From Mesostigma viride (Eukaryota > Streptophyta > Mesostigmatophyceae > Mesostigmatales > Mesostigmataceae), in the NCBI GenBank assembly GCA_009746045.1, contig RPFO01000154.1, forward strand, positions 8,215,693-8,240,692: a stretch of DNA of 25,000 nucleotides, written 5' to 3'. The translations under genes were made by a program, and so were the position numbers. Positions 17,863 through 24,548 of the stretch are shown piece by piece (the stretch's first letter is position 1; every line of letters begins with the position of its first letter). Under the pieces are notes generated by a model that ran no database searches, was not told the origin of the DNA, and worked only from the letters and a program-made list of their open reading frames with translations.

Positions 17863-18350
17863 TGTTACGTCGCGTAACAATTCGTTGTAGTTACGGACGT
17901 AAATTAGGTTCCTTGCCTTGGTCGTTTCTAGGTTTACGTGTAGTTCGTACTAGGACACTGTTGTCCTCATAGCAGCACTGTGGTGCATTGGATGCTTTTG
18001 GGCGTCGCGCCGCGTACTTTATTAGTGGTCCTGTACAGGTCCTTATCCTTTGGGTAGAATGTAGTGGACCAGCGTGCATCTGTGCATCTGTAGGCGAGGG
18101 CCAGGTCGGCCCGAGCATGCTGGACCGTTGGTGACCATTTATGCACGTTCTACCCCTCGTGTGGTCACTCGGCGTGTGTTAAATGAATTAACACATATAG
18201 GCTTGGGTCACGGCAGTGTAGTGTGTTTCCTTCCTCTATTCCTGGAATAAACGGGTCCGGGTAAATGGTTGTATGGCGTATTATAGCAACACATACGTGA
18301 ATGCATTGAGATCAGCTCCGTCTCGTTCGTCTTTCGCTAGGGGTTTGAGT
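17863..18350 (+). repeat. Terminal block (LTR-like) copy 2, plus strand
   Basis: Starts TGTTACGTCGCGTAACA, identical to the first 17 bases of copy 1. Roughly 80% alike by eye over its non-coding part, with indels (copy 1 has a duplicated GTGGACCAGCGTGCA). It includes a possible poly(A) signal AATAAA at 18246 and ends with the 26-codon ORF start at 18273-18350, followed directly by TAA. Similarity to copy 1 stops exactly there. With the purine tract upstream, a 3' LTR is the simplest reading; a 5' fragment truncated at 18350 is the alternative. Confidence 0.6.
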
Positions 18351-18353
18351 TAA
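18273..18353 (+). CDS. 26-codon ORF start conserved with copy 1
   Basis: Encodes MAYYSNTYVN and 16 more residues, identical in protein to the first 26 residues of the 110-codon ORF at 1948-2280, then TAA. The eight nucleotide differences are all at synonymous third positions. Here it is probably the LTR copy of the ORF start, not a working peptide. Confidence 0.5.
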   Translation: MAYYSNTYVNALRSAPSRSSFARGLS

Positions 18354-19751
18354 TGAAACTGTGGCTGAACTGTGGTTCAGCCTGCACTGATTAATATCTA
18401 CAGAGGAAGTAGTTATATTAATCAATAGGTTTACGTTGCTGGTTATGGTTACCAGCACAGAACGCACGAGGCACGTGAGAACCGTCGCCGAAGGTGCGAG
18501 GACACAGGTACAGGGAAAGTGGTGCTACCAAGTGGCAGCGTCCTGCTCGTTATATACTAATTGTGACGCAGTCACATCCAGATGACTGATAGGACAGATC
18601 ATCTCACAATATTGCTGTCCTTCACTCTGGACCAGCAGATCTCGACTCGTTATCCATAAATAGTCACATCAGTGTCCTGTCGCACAAGTCCTGTCACTAT
18701 TTGTTACGTCTAATCAATAGCATTGAATAGACCGCAGTGTCGGAGACTAAATGTCCTATCGTACACTGTGACAAGACGCCGTATGCCACGCGTCACTTGA
18801 AGAACCACCGTAGAATCACCGAATCCAAGTAGAATGTAGTAGAACAGTATCTTGCTCATATCTCGAGCAATACTCATCAGAATGAACCCGTTTCTGGATT
18901 GTAGTAACCGGAAGTAGAATCTCTACAAGCCAAGTAGCTTAGTAGAATAATATTGCTTGCCAGGCAATATTAACTCCAGCCCTTTCTTCTCTTTTAGAGC
19001 TTGGACATAACAGCCATATTAACTCCAGCCCTTTCTTTCTTTTAGAGCTGTTAGGCTTGGCAACACATATATAGAAACAACATGCATAGCACTTGACATC
19101 CCTCCCAGCTCTCTGTAGTCTCTGCTCGGGATTAATCAAGCACCAGATCACAACACATCTCAGCCATGACGAATTACAATGAATTCCCTATCCACTGGAA
19201 GTAGAAAGCCAAGTGTTTGGAATAGCAGCTTGTGGCTAACCAGAATAATGACCAAAATGGAATCATCACCATAATGGCTCCTGATTGGAACCCCACAAGT
19301 TACCCACAAGACCTTATCAGGTAGACATTGATAGTTATCAGAACTGGCGCCCACCATGGACTGAGAAATAGCACATCACAAAATATATTAAGCACATGAC
19401 AAACTACATTCCTCTGTCTGGGACAAAACTAGGGGGACCTGTCGCCACCTCACCAGCAAGGTTGATGGGCCAGCCAATCCGGGAAAATCCGCCTAAGCAG
19501 CCCCAGGGAATCGAACCCTGCCCTATAAAATCCCTTTGGTTGAGACAAACCTCAAACTGAGGACAAACCCCCAACCAACATCATGCTCCATGACTGAGCA
19601 TTACATAGAATACAGTATTATACACATATGTACACAGAGCATTACTGCCCTCAGAGCATCACAGCTCTCAGCATAACAGAGCCCAGCTCTATGTTAGCTC
19701 TTCTCACCCAATCAGTCACCAAACTCAAAGCTCCAACTGGAATTGCTCAAC
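18354..19751. other. Unresolved gene-free region with LTR-like features
   Basis: No coding frame. Contents: TAGAA motifs at 18811, 18830, 18840, 18915 and 18943, mostly as AGTAGAAT; an imperfect tandem pair (ATTAACTCCAGCCCTTTCTT at about 18968 and 19018, each followed by TTTTAGAGCT); CATATATAG (19066-19074), a possible TATA box on the plus strand; TGGCGCCCACCATGG (19345-19359), which resembles primer-binding sites of some Ty3-type elements; and, read on the minus strand, GAGAGCTGGGAGGGA followed by TGTCAAG at 19098, which resembles a polypurine tract plus LTR start for the copia element. These two readings conflict and I cannot decide between them. A tRNA-like patch lies at 19504-19599. Confidence 0.35.
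19504..19599 (-). other. tRNA-like arms (degenerate tRNA or SINE head)
   Basis: On the minus strand, CAGGGTTCGATTCCCTG (19504-19520) forms a perfect 5-bp, 7-nt-loop T arm and matches the RNA polymerase III B box. GCTCAGTCATGGAGC (19585-19599) looks like a D arm. The arms are too far apart for a normal tRNA (about 64 bp between them), and the space holds a separate hairpin with outer arms TTGGTTG/CAACCAA. The acceptor strands do not pair. So it is not a functional tRNA gene as it stands. Confidence 0.35.
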
Positions 19752-22700
19752 TCACACAGAGGAGCTCATCAGCTTGTAAAGAAGCTTATATTGCTCAGCA
19801 GACTTGTGAGGTAACTTGGTCAAGGCATCAGCAGGATTCTCAGAACCTGGAAGATGTTGAATATCCACCAGACCTGCCAACTCCTTCAACAGGAGATAAT
19901 CCAGATCTCTGCTCCTGGCCAACTGCTTGTGCACAAACTGGACCATGCCCATGTTATCTGAAAGGATCAAGGTTTCCATCTGAAGAGTATGAGGAGTCAC
20001 TGAAGCCATAGCTAGCAACAGCTCCTTGATGTACAAACTGGACTGAATCCCTTCACAAATGGCTCTGCACTCAGAGACATCTGAACTCACAGCAACCCTT
20101 CTTTGAAGACGACTGTACCAGGCCACAAGACTAGGCCTATGTTGCTGAAGCACAAACAAGCCAGCTGACCTGCCTCTGACCTTAGAAACTTGCCTGCTAT
20201 CCATGGAGCTATCAACATAGATATCCAAGGAAAATGGCAAAGACAAATCAATCCCAGCTAAAGTAATACCAGGAGACTTGTTAACATGTGCAATAATCTG
20301 GGAAGGCTCCTCCAGAATTAGCACATCATCAGGGGATCTGCTATGGACCATCATGTCAGGCCCACAAATGCTGCCATACCAGGCCAACTTGCCTTTCAGC
20401 TCAGGTGCAATGGATGACGTCATGACCTCTGGAACAGATTGAAGAATGGTACTCTTGTAGTCATTGCCCGCCTGCAGCTTAATCAGCCACTGACTCCCCT
20501 CCTGAACCAATGTAGCCTGCATTCCACAGAACGTGACAGCCTCTCCAGGCTTCTGCCACAATTCTTTTCCCAAAGGAAATGCATCATTAATGATGGGCAC
20601 AAACTGACTCAACCACTTAGTGGGAGCAATCAAGTGCAAGTCATCACCATGCAGGCTAGCATACACAGGTAAATCATGCCACCTACCCAGCAATAAACAT
20701 GGGTCCACAGATGACACCTTCAACCCACAGTGTTTAGTCAAGAAGTCTTCCAAGGTGAGCCTCCAAATGATGGGACTGGACCTGAGACCTTCTAGACCCT
20801 TCAGAATCAGCAGGTAGCTAGACTGGAGCTCTGCCTGCCAGGCTACAGGAACTGGCACATGAAATGGAGTTTCACAATGCCACACCTGCTGAGCCACACT
20901 GGGATCACCCTTCAGAAATGCTCTCTTGAAATCTAGCAGAACTGAAGACATATCAGCACCCTGGTTCAGCATACCGACATACAGGCACAATAAAATACGC
21001 CATGTATCATGTAGCATCCCAGGTGTATACAACTCCTCGCCCAGAAGATCCCCAGTACCACGGTATTCATTGAGAACTGGACGCACATGGGGAACAGACA
21101 CCCCCTCCACCTCCTTCCGCTTGATGACGAATCTGAGCTTCAACCGTGTACTGTATGGGGGAACTTCATTCACAGGCTGACAGCAGTCAAACTGCAACCA
21201 CTCCTCTAGAGCCTTGGCAAATGCTAGCCTCCAGGCCTCAAACATTAGAGGAGAACTCATTTCCTGGACAAGCTGATCATAGCTAAGAGGAGAATGAGCA
21301 GCCAGTGATCTCTTAGTAATACCAATACTGCTAGGGTGTAGAGCAGCTGGCATAACAAGACTGGAAGCCACAGGAATCTGATTCTCAGGCCACTGCACAT
21401 TCTTGATCGCTTTCACAGAATTAAATACACTGGCAAGGGAGGTTTTAAAATTGACCAAGGGTATGCTACCCCAGCCAAACTTTCTCAGCTTATCAGATGC
21501 CACAACAATTCTAGGAGAGCTCAGAAAATTTTGACCCAAGATGATAGGGCCATCATAATCTTCAAGCACAAGAAATGTGACATCCTCACCCATGAAGGGT
21601 ACCAGCACCTCTCCCAATACCATAATGTGTGTCCTGCCACTAAAGTCAGACACCCAAGCACAACTAGGCGAAAGCACCTGCCGTTGACCTGTATGTTGAG
21701 ATCCCATAACAGAAACCTCAGCATTGGTATCTACCTCTAGGACAGCATCCTCGGACTCCTCCAACTGGCTGAGCTTGGACACCCGAGGTCCTTGCTTGGC
21801 TTTTTGCATAGCCAGCACCACATCTTTCAGGCCCACACCTCTATGCTTAGTGAGGCTAGAGGGGACCACATCTGCCTGTCCTAAGGATGGAAAGTTAACC
21901 GATCCAGGGGTCTGGCCAGGACTTACCCGGGGATTACTTCCAGCTTGAACGTGATGATCAGGGATGACGTCATGACCAACTGGCAAGGTTGTCACATCAG
22001 GAGCTACTGCCTCTGCTTCAGCACCCCTTAGACGTACATATGACCACGACAGACGGTGCACATTCTGGGGAGGATCCTCCATCTTCACCCAGCACTTGTG
22101 CCCAGCTAGTTCCACCCTGGTCACTACTCCAGGGTGCCAGCTACCACGCTTGCCTGCAAGCTTGGGCTCTTTCCACACAATTACCCTCTGGCCAACAACA
22201 GGTTTCAGAACACTCCAGCCCTTGTCTTTCTGCCTCAACTTGGCAAACTTGAACATAAGGCTATCTTTCCAGGCTTGCTCAACCTCAGTAGGGAGCTCCC
22301 GAAGATGCAATGATAATGGAGTCACAGGGACCTCTCCAACATACATGGATGCCCTGACATTCAATCTGTCCTCAACTGACCTTAACCAGGCCGTCTTGAT
22401 AATAGCTGGAACCAATCTTGGAATCTTCTTCTCCGTCAGCAGAATAGTCTTGAGTTCTCTGATTGTCCTCTCCACCACGCCTTGACTGCCATGGGACTCC
22501 CTGTGTACAATAAATAACTCAGGGAGGTCTTCATTCCCCATGCAGCACTCAAATTCTAAATCACACTGCAGCTGGATCACTGGTTTCATTCTGGATCTGA
22601 TAGCCTGGAGCCCAGCCACCAAACATGGCTTAGACTTGTCTTGCAACAGCTCCAGCACCTTGTACTTGGTATATCTATCAACACCAACCAACAAAATCAG

Positions 22701-23348
22701 TTTCCTGATTTCTTGGATATCACATTGTACATATCCAGGCTGCAACACAGGTTGTCTGACATGAGACTTCTTAGGCTTGGGAGCAACCAGCCTACAGGAA
22801 CAAGCCTCAGCAACCTGTTTTACTGCATTAAACAAAGATGTCCCTCCCAGCCTCCTTGCAAACTGGAGTGCCTGGGCAGCATGACCAAACATGTGATGCA
22901 ATCTCAATGCAATGTTTGACACAAGAGACATTTTATTAAATACAGGTGAGGTGCTGGGAACAGCACGCTCACTTACAACCATGCTCCCCATTGCATCATT
23001 CAGGCCATCAGCCTCACCCTCCTCCTCTAGAGGAGCTTCCTGCCCTAAGGCAGGACTTCCACGCTCCAACATTGAAGGAGTACGCAAACTACCTCCAAGA
23101 GCCATGTGGGAACGTTGTTGCCTTGTGGTAACTGCTTTCACCATGGTGACGTGGGAAGACCCAGTCACTACCCCATTGTGTTCTTCCTCCATGGATGCAC
23201 CCTCAACCTGTGCAGGGGGACTCTCAACCTTAAGTGGGAGACTCTCAACCTGTGCAGGGAGCAAATCAACTTCATCCAGAGTAATGGGGGGGTCACTCTT
23301 AGCCCCCTCCCTGGCGGACCCTAGCAAGCCCAGGGAAGGCTGAGCCCG
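19752..23348 (-). CDS. Pol: integrase, retropepsin-like, reverse transcriptase, RNase H
   Basis: Open from directly after the UGA (23351-23349) to 19752. Numbering from the TTG at 23327: a low-complexity acidic start with short repeats (25-45); integrase zinc finger (HHMFGH at 144-149 with C176 and C178); integrase catalytic residues D203, D256 and E286 (GVVERTIRELK), with 29 residues between the last two rather than the usual 35. A retropepsin-like segment follows at 525-620 (VDTNAEVSVMG, then GPIILGQNFL). RT has motif A LLDFKRAFLKG (797-807) and motif C LHGDDLHLI (892-900). RNase H has IYVDSS (D1039), SSDVSECRAI (E1087), SDN (D1124) and the copia hallmark ENPADALTK (1163-1171). Pol would be made as a Gag-Pol fusion and processed by the protease. 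Catalytic residues of integrase, RT and RNase H are all in place; the protease motif is DTN instead of DTG/DSG. Confidence 0.85.
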   Translation of the reverse strand, partial: RAQPSLGLLGSAREGAKSDPPITLDEVDLLPAQVESLPLKVESPPAQVEGASMEEEHNGVVTGSSHVTMVKAVTTRQQRSHMALGGSLRTPSMLERGSPALGQEAPLEEEGEADGLNDAMGSMVVSERAVPSTSPVFNKMSLVSNIALRLHHMFGHAAQALQFARRLGGTSLFNAVKQVAEACSCRLVAPKPKKSHVRQPVLQPGYVQCDIQEIRKLILLVGVDRYTKYKVLELLQDKSKPCLVAGLQAIRSRMKPVIQLQCDLEFECCMGNEDLPELFIVHRESHGSQGVVERTIRELKTILLTEKKIPRLVPAIIKTAWLRSVEDRLNVRASMYVGEVPVTPLSLHLRELPTEVEQAWKDSLMFKFAKLRQKDKGWSVLKPVVGQRVIVWKEPKLAGKRGSWHPGVVTRVELAGHKCWVKMEDPPQNVHRLSWSYVRLRGAEAEAVAPDVTTLPVGHDVIPDHHVQAGSNPRVSPGQTPGSVNFPSLGQADVVPSSLTKHRGVGLKDVVLAMQKAKQGPRVSKLSQLEESEDAVLEVDTNAEVSVMGSQHTGQRQVLSPSCAWVSDFSGRTHIMVLGEVLVPFMGEDVTFLVLEDYDGPIILGQNFLSSPRIVVASDKLRKFGWGSIPLVNFKTSLASVFNSVKAIKNVQWPENQIPVASSLVMPAALHPSSIGITKRSLAAHSPLSYDQLVQEMSSPLMFEAWRLAFAKALEEWLQFDCCQPVNEVPPYSTRLKLRFVIKRKEVEGVSVPHVRPVLNEYRGTGDLLGEELYTPGMLHDTWRILLCLYVGMLNQGADMSSVLLDFKRAFLKGDPSVAQQVWHCETPFHVPVPVAWQAELQSSYLLILKGLEGLRSSPIIWRLTLEDFLTKHCGLKVSSVDPCLLLGRWHDLPVYASLHGDDLHLIAPTKWLSQFVPIINDAFPLGKELWQKPGEAVTFCGMQATLVQEGSQWLIKLQAGNDYKSTILQSVPEVMTSSIAPELKGKLAWYGSICGPDMMVHSRSPDDVLILEEPSQIIAHVNKSPGITLAGIDLSLPFSLDIYVDSSMDSRQVSKVRGRSAGLFVLQQHRPSLVAWYSRLQRRVAVSSDVSECRAICEGIQSSLYIKELLLAMASVTPHTLQMETLILSDNMGMVQFVHKQLARSRDLDYLLLKELAGLVDIQHLPGSENPADALTKLPHKSAEQYKLLYKLMSSSV
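21468..21755 (-). other. Retropepsin-like domain between integrase and RT
   Basis: Residues about 525-620 of Pol. AVLEVDTNAEVSVMG resembles the active-site strand of retropepsins (hydrophobic, then DT/SGA, then hydrophobic). GPIILGQNFLSS, 63 residues later, resembles the second psi-loop strand (ILGxDFL in Ty3-type proteases); in HIV-type proteases the spacing is about 60. The flap-like LGEVLVPFMGEDVTFLV lies between. Copia elements carry protease upstream of integrase; that interval here (Pol 1-140) is acidic low-complexity text with no DTG/DSG. Asn in place of the catalytic Gly makes activity doubtful. Confidence 0.55.
23206..23272. repeat. Short tandem repeat of about 21-24 bp in the Pol N-terminus
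   Basis: Three units of CTCTCAACCTGTGCAGGG and variants, encoding acidic repeats of the type PAQVES/PLKVES. In-frame expansion, so it does not break the polyprotein; it lies in the linker between the zinc knuckle and integrase. Confidence 0.6.
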
Positions 23349-23351
23349 TCA
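23325..23351 (-). promoter_or_regulatory. UGA CGG stop codon at the Gag-Pol junction, candidate readthrough signal
   Basis: The zinc-knuckle frame ends in TGA (23351-23349) followed by CGG, and the same frame stays open for the whole of Pol. UGA CGG is one of the known leaky contexts (type II readthrough, as in tobraviruses). Downstream, starting about 8 nt after the stop, TCCCTGG pairs perfectly with CCAGGGA across a 15-nt loop, and adjacent CC/GG and G-U pairs extend the stem. Known type II signals need such a 3' structure. Whether readthrough happens is inference. Confidence 0.55.
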
Positions 23352-23645
23352 GGTTGGGTTGTTATACCCACCTTGGCCCCTTTGCTTACGCCAGCTAGGG
23401 CAGTCCTTACGGATGTGGCCCTGCTGGTGACAGAAATAACATGTGATACGAGGTGTCCCCACCCCAGGTGGTCCCCGCTGGGACCCCACCCTGTTGAAAT
23501 CAAATCTGGGACGCTGAGCCGCTGGCTGCTCCTGGGAAGGACCTCCACGACGCTTGAAGCCACTGAAGCCCTTGGCCTGGAAGCCCCCCCGCTTGGAAGG
23601 CCCTGACCTTGGTGGACCATAACCGTTGGAGGGCTGCCCCCCCAT
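23349..23645 (-). CDS. Gag nucleocapsid portion with CCHC zinc knuckle (-1 frame)
   Basis: 98 residues in the Pol frame: a Gly/Arg/Pro-rich basic stretch followed by CYFCHQQGHIRKDCP (residues 69-83), a textbook CX2CX4HX4C zinc knuckle for RNA packaging, then a basic tail ending at the UGA. It has no start of its own that looks used; it is reached from the Gag frame by a -1 shift at 23642-23636 or by a single extra G. In the unshifted Gag frame the same DNA encodes unremarkable Ser/Arg text up to a stop at 23321, so the -1 frame is the functional one. Confidence 0.75.
   Translation of the reverse strand: MGGQPSNGYGPPRSGPSKRGGFQAKGFSGFKRRGGPSQEQPAAQRPRFDFNRVGSQRGPPGVGTPRITCYFCHQQGHIRKDCPSWRKQRGQGGYNNPT
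23636..23642 (-). promoter_or_regulatory. In-frame GGGGGGC heptamer, candidate -1 frameshift site
   Basis: In the Gag frame the codons are TGG GGG GGC, so the heptamer is phased as X XXY YYZ. Slipping by -1 here enters exactly the zinc-knuckle/Pol frame. Strong slippery sites usually have A or U at the Y positions, so an ancestral G8 reduced to G7 (mutation or assembly error) is an equally good explanation. Confidence 0.4.
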
Positions 23646-24397
23646 TGGTTGCCCTTGACCTTGGGAACACTGCCCCCTGCTGCAGCTGCCATATCCACCT
23701 TATCCTTCTCCTTCTGCTTCTCCCTGGCCTTGTCTGCCTCCTTCTTGCCTCCCACATACTTGCCCCTGAAATAATCCTTGATCTTGGCCACCATAGCAGC
23801 CCAGGTGGTGCATGTACGCATGTGCACCTGCAGGTTATCCAAGGTGACCTCATCCAATCCCAGGCTACCTAGGAAATCATCCATGGCAATCTCATCTGAC
23901 ACTACATACCCCTTGCCAGCACAATTGTGCCTGAGCTCCTGAAAATCCTCAAATGCCTGCAGAATCAGACCCTCAGCCTTGAAATCAATGTACTCCTTCT
24001 TCCAAAAGGAGCCATCACTAGCCCTCTTATCATCTAGGAACACCTCAAACTCAGCTATAAAAACCTCCCAGGAATCTCCATCCTCAAACTTGTCATTTAC
24101 ATACTTCTGCACCCTCTTGGGACACTTAAGAAGGTACTGTGACATACACAGCACCTGCAGAGGATTGTTACCATTATATAAGCCCTTATATCCCTTAAGG
24201 TGCCTAATGGTAATATCCTTATCCTTAACAGTCCAGTGCTCCTTGAGACTGGGAAGCTGGTTAAGAATAGCAAAGCCCTCCTGGGCCTTGGCTCTGCGGG
24301 GCTGCTCTGCTGCTGCTGGGCGATTAAAATTCTGATTAAAATTCTGACCCCGCAGCATTTGTTCGCCGCGTATCTCGCCGTCTTCCAAACCCTGCAT
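23636..24397 (-). CDS. Gag capsid portion of the copia-type element
   Basis: Starts at ATG 24397 (MQGLEDGEIRGEQML); upstream in-frame codons lack ATG. About 250 residues before the G7 run at 23643-23637. The N-terminal 40 residues are Asn/Gln/Arg-rich, followed by a helical domain with LPSLKEHWTV, a Trp/Phe-rich central part (DSWEVFIAEFEVFLDD, FWKKEYIDF) and a lysine-rich end (KKEADKAREKQKEKDK). The style matches copia-type Gag of the UBN2/retrotransposon-gag group. Gag forms virus-like particles around the element RNA in the cytoplasm. Read without a shift, the frame goes on to 23321 and loses the zinc knuckle. Confidence 0.75.
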
Positions 24398-24478
24398 GGT
24401 CGCTGCGAATGCCGATGACAACTGTCGATGCCGATGCCGATGCTGAAGAAAGAATACTGCTGGGGAATTAATAAATTA

Positions 24479-24501
24479 ATCCCTTAAGCTCTGGAACCAC
24501 G
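24479..24501 (-). other. Possible tRNA primer-binding site of the copia-type element
   Basis: Read on the minus strand, TGGTTCCAGAGCTTAAGGG lies about 90 bp upstream of the gag ATG. It resembles the initiator-Met primer site common in plant copia elements (TGGTATCAGAGC), matching 10 of 12 positions. If real, a 5' LTR should end right before it at about 24502, but I see no CA end and no second LTR. Confidence 0.3.
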
Positions 24502-24526
24502 AAAAAAAATTTTCCTGAATTAATTC

Positions 24527-24544
24527 TCTGTTAATTATAACAGA
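24527..24544. other. Small perfect hairpin in AT-rich spacer
   Basis: TCTGTTA and TAACAGA pair perfectly around ATTA. It lies 5 bp past the stop codon of the minus-strand ORF ending at 24549. Could be a 3'-end structure; no further evidence. Confidence 0.3.
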
Positions 24545-24548
24545 AAAT

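Larger units (their letters stand above)
19752..24397 (-). mobile_element. Ty1/copia-type LTR retrotransposon, coding part
   Basis: Order on the minus strand: Gag (from ATG 24397), CCHC zinc knuckle, in-frame UGA, integrase, retropepsin-like segment, reverse transcriptase, RNase H. Integrase before RT is the copia order. The Pol frame is fully open for about 1,199 codons, which points to a recently active copy. I could not find a matching pair of LTRs: sequence upstream of the gag start (24500-25000) has no visible repeat at 18350-19750. Confidence 0.85.

Noticed and set aside
19504-19599. Functional tRNA gene
   Set aside because: The T arm is perfect, but acceptor strands do not pair, the arms are too far apart and no anticodon arm can be drawn. 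Kept only as a tRNA-like patch.
22912-23343. 143-codon plus-strand frame
   Set aside because: Antisense of the Pol N-terminus; no independent coding signs.
24527-24544. Bacterial-type terminator
   Set aside because: A 7-bp AT-rich hairpin without a GC stem or U tract, in what looks like eukaryotic DNA.
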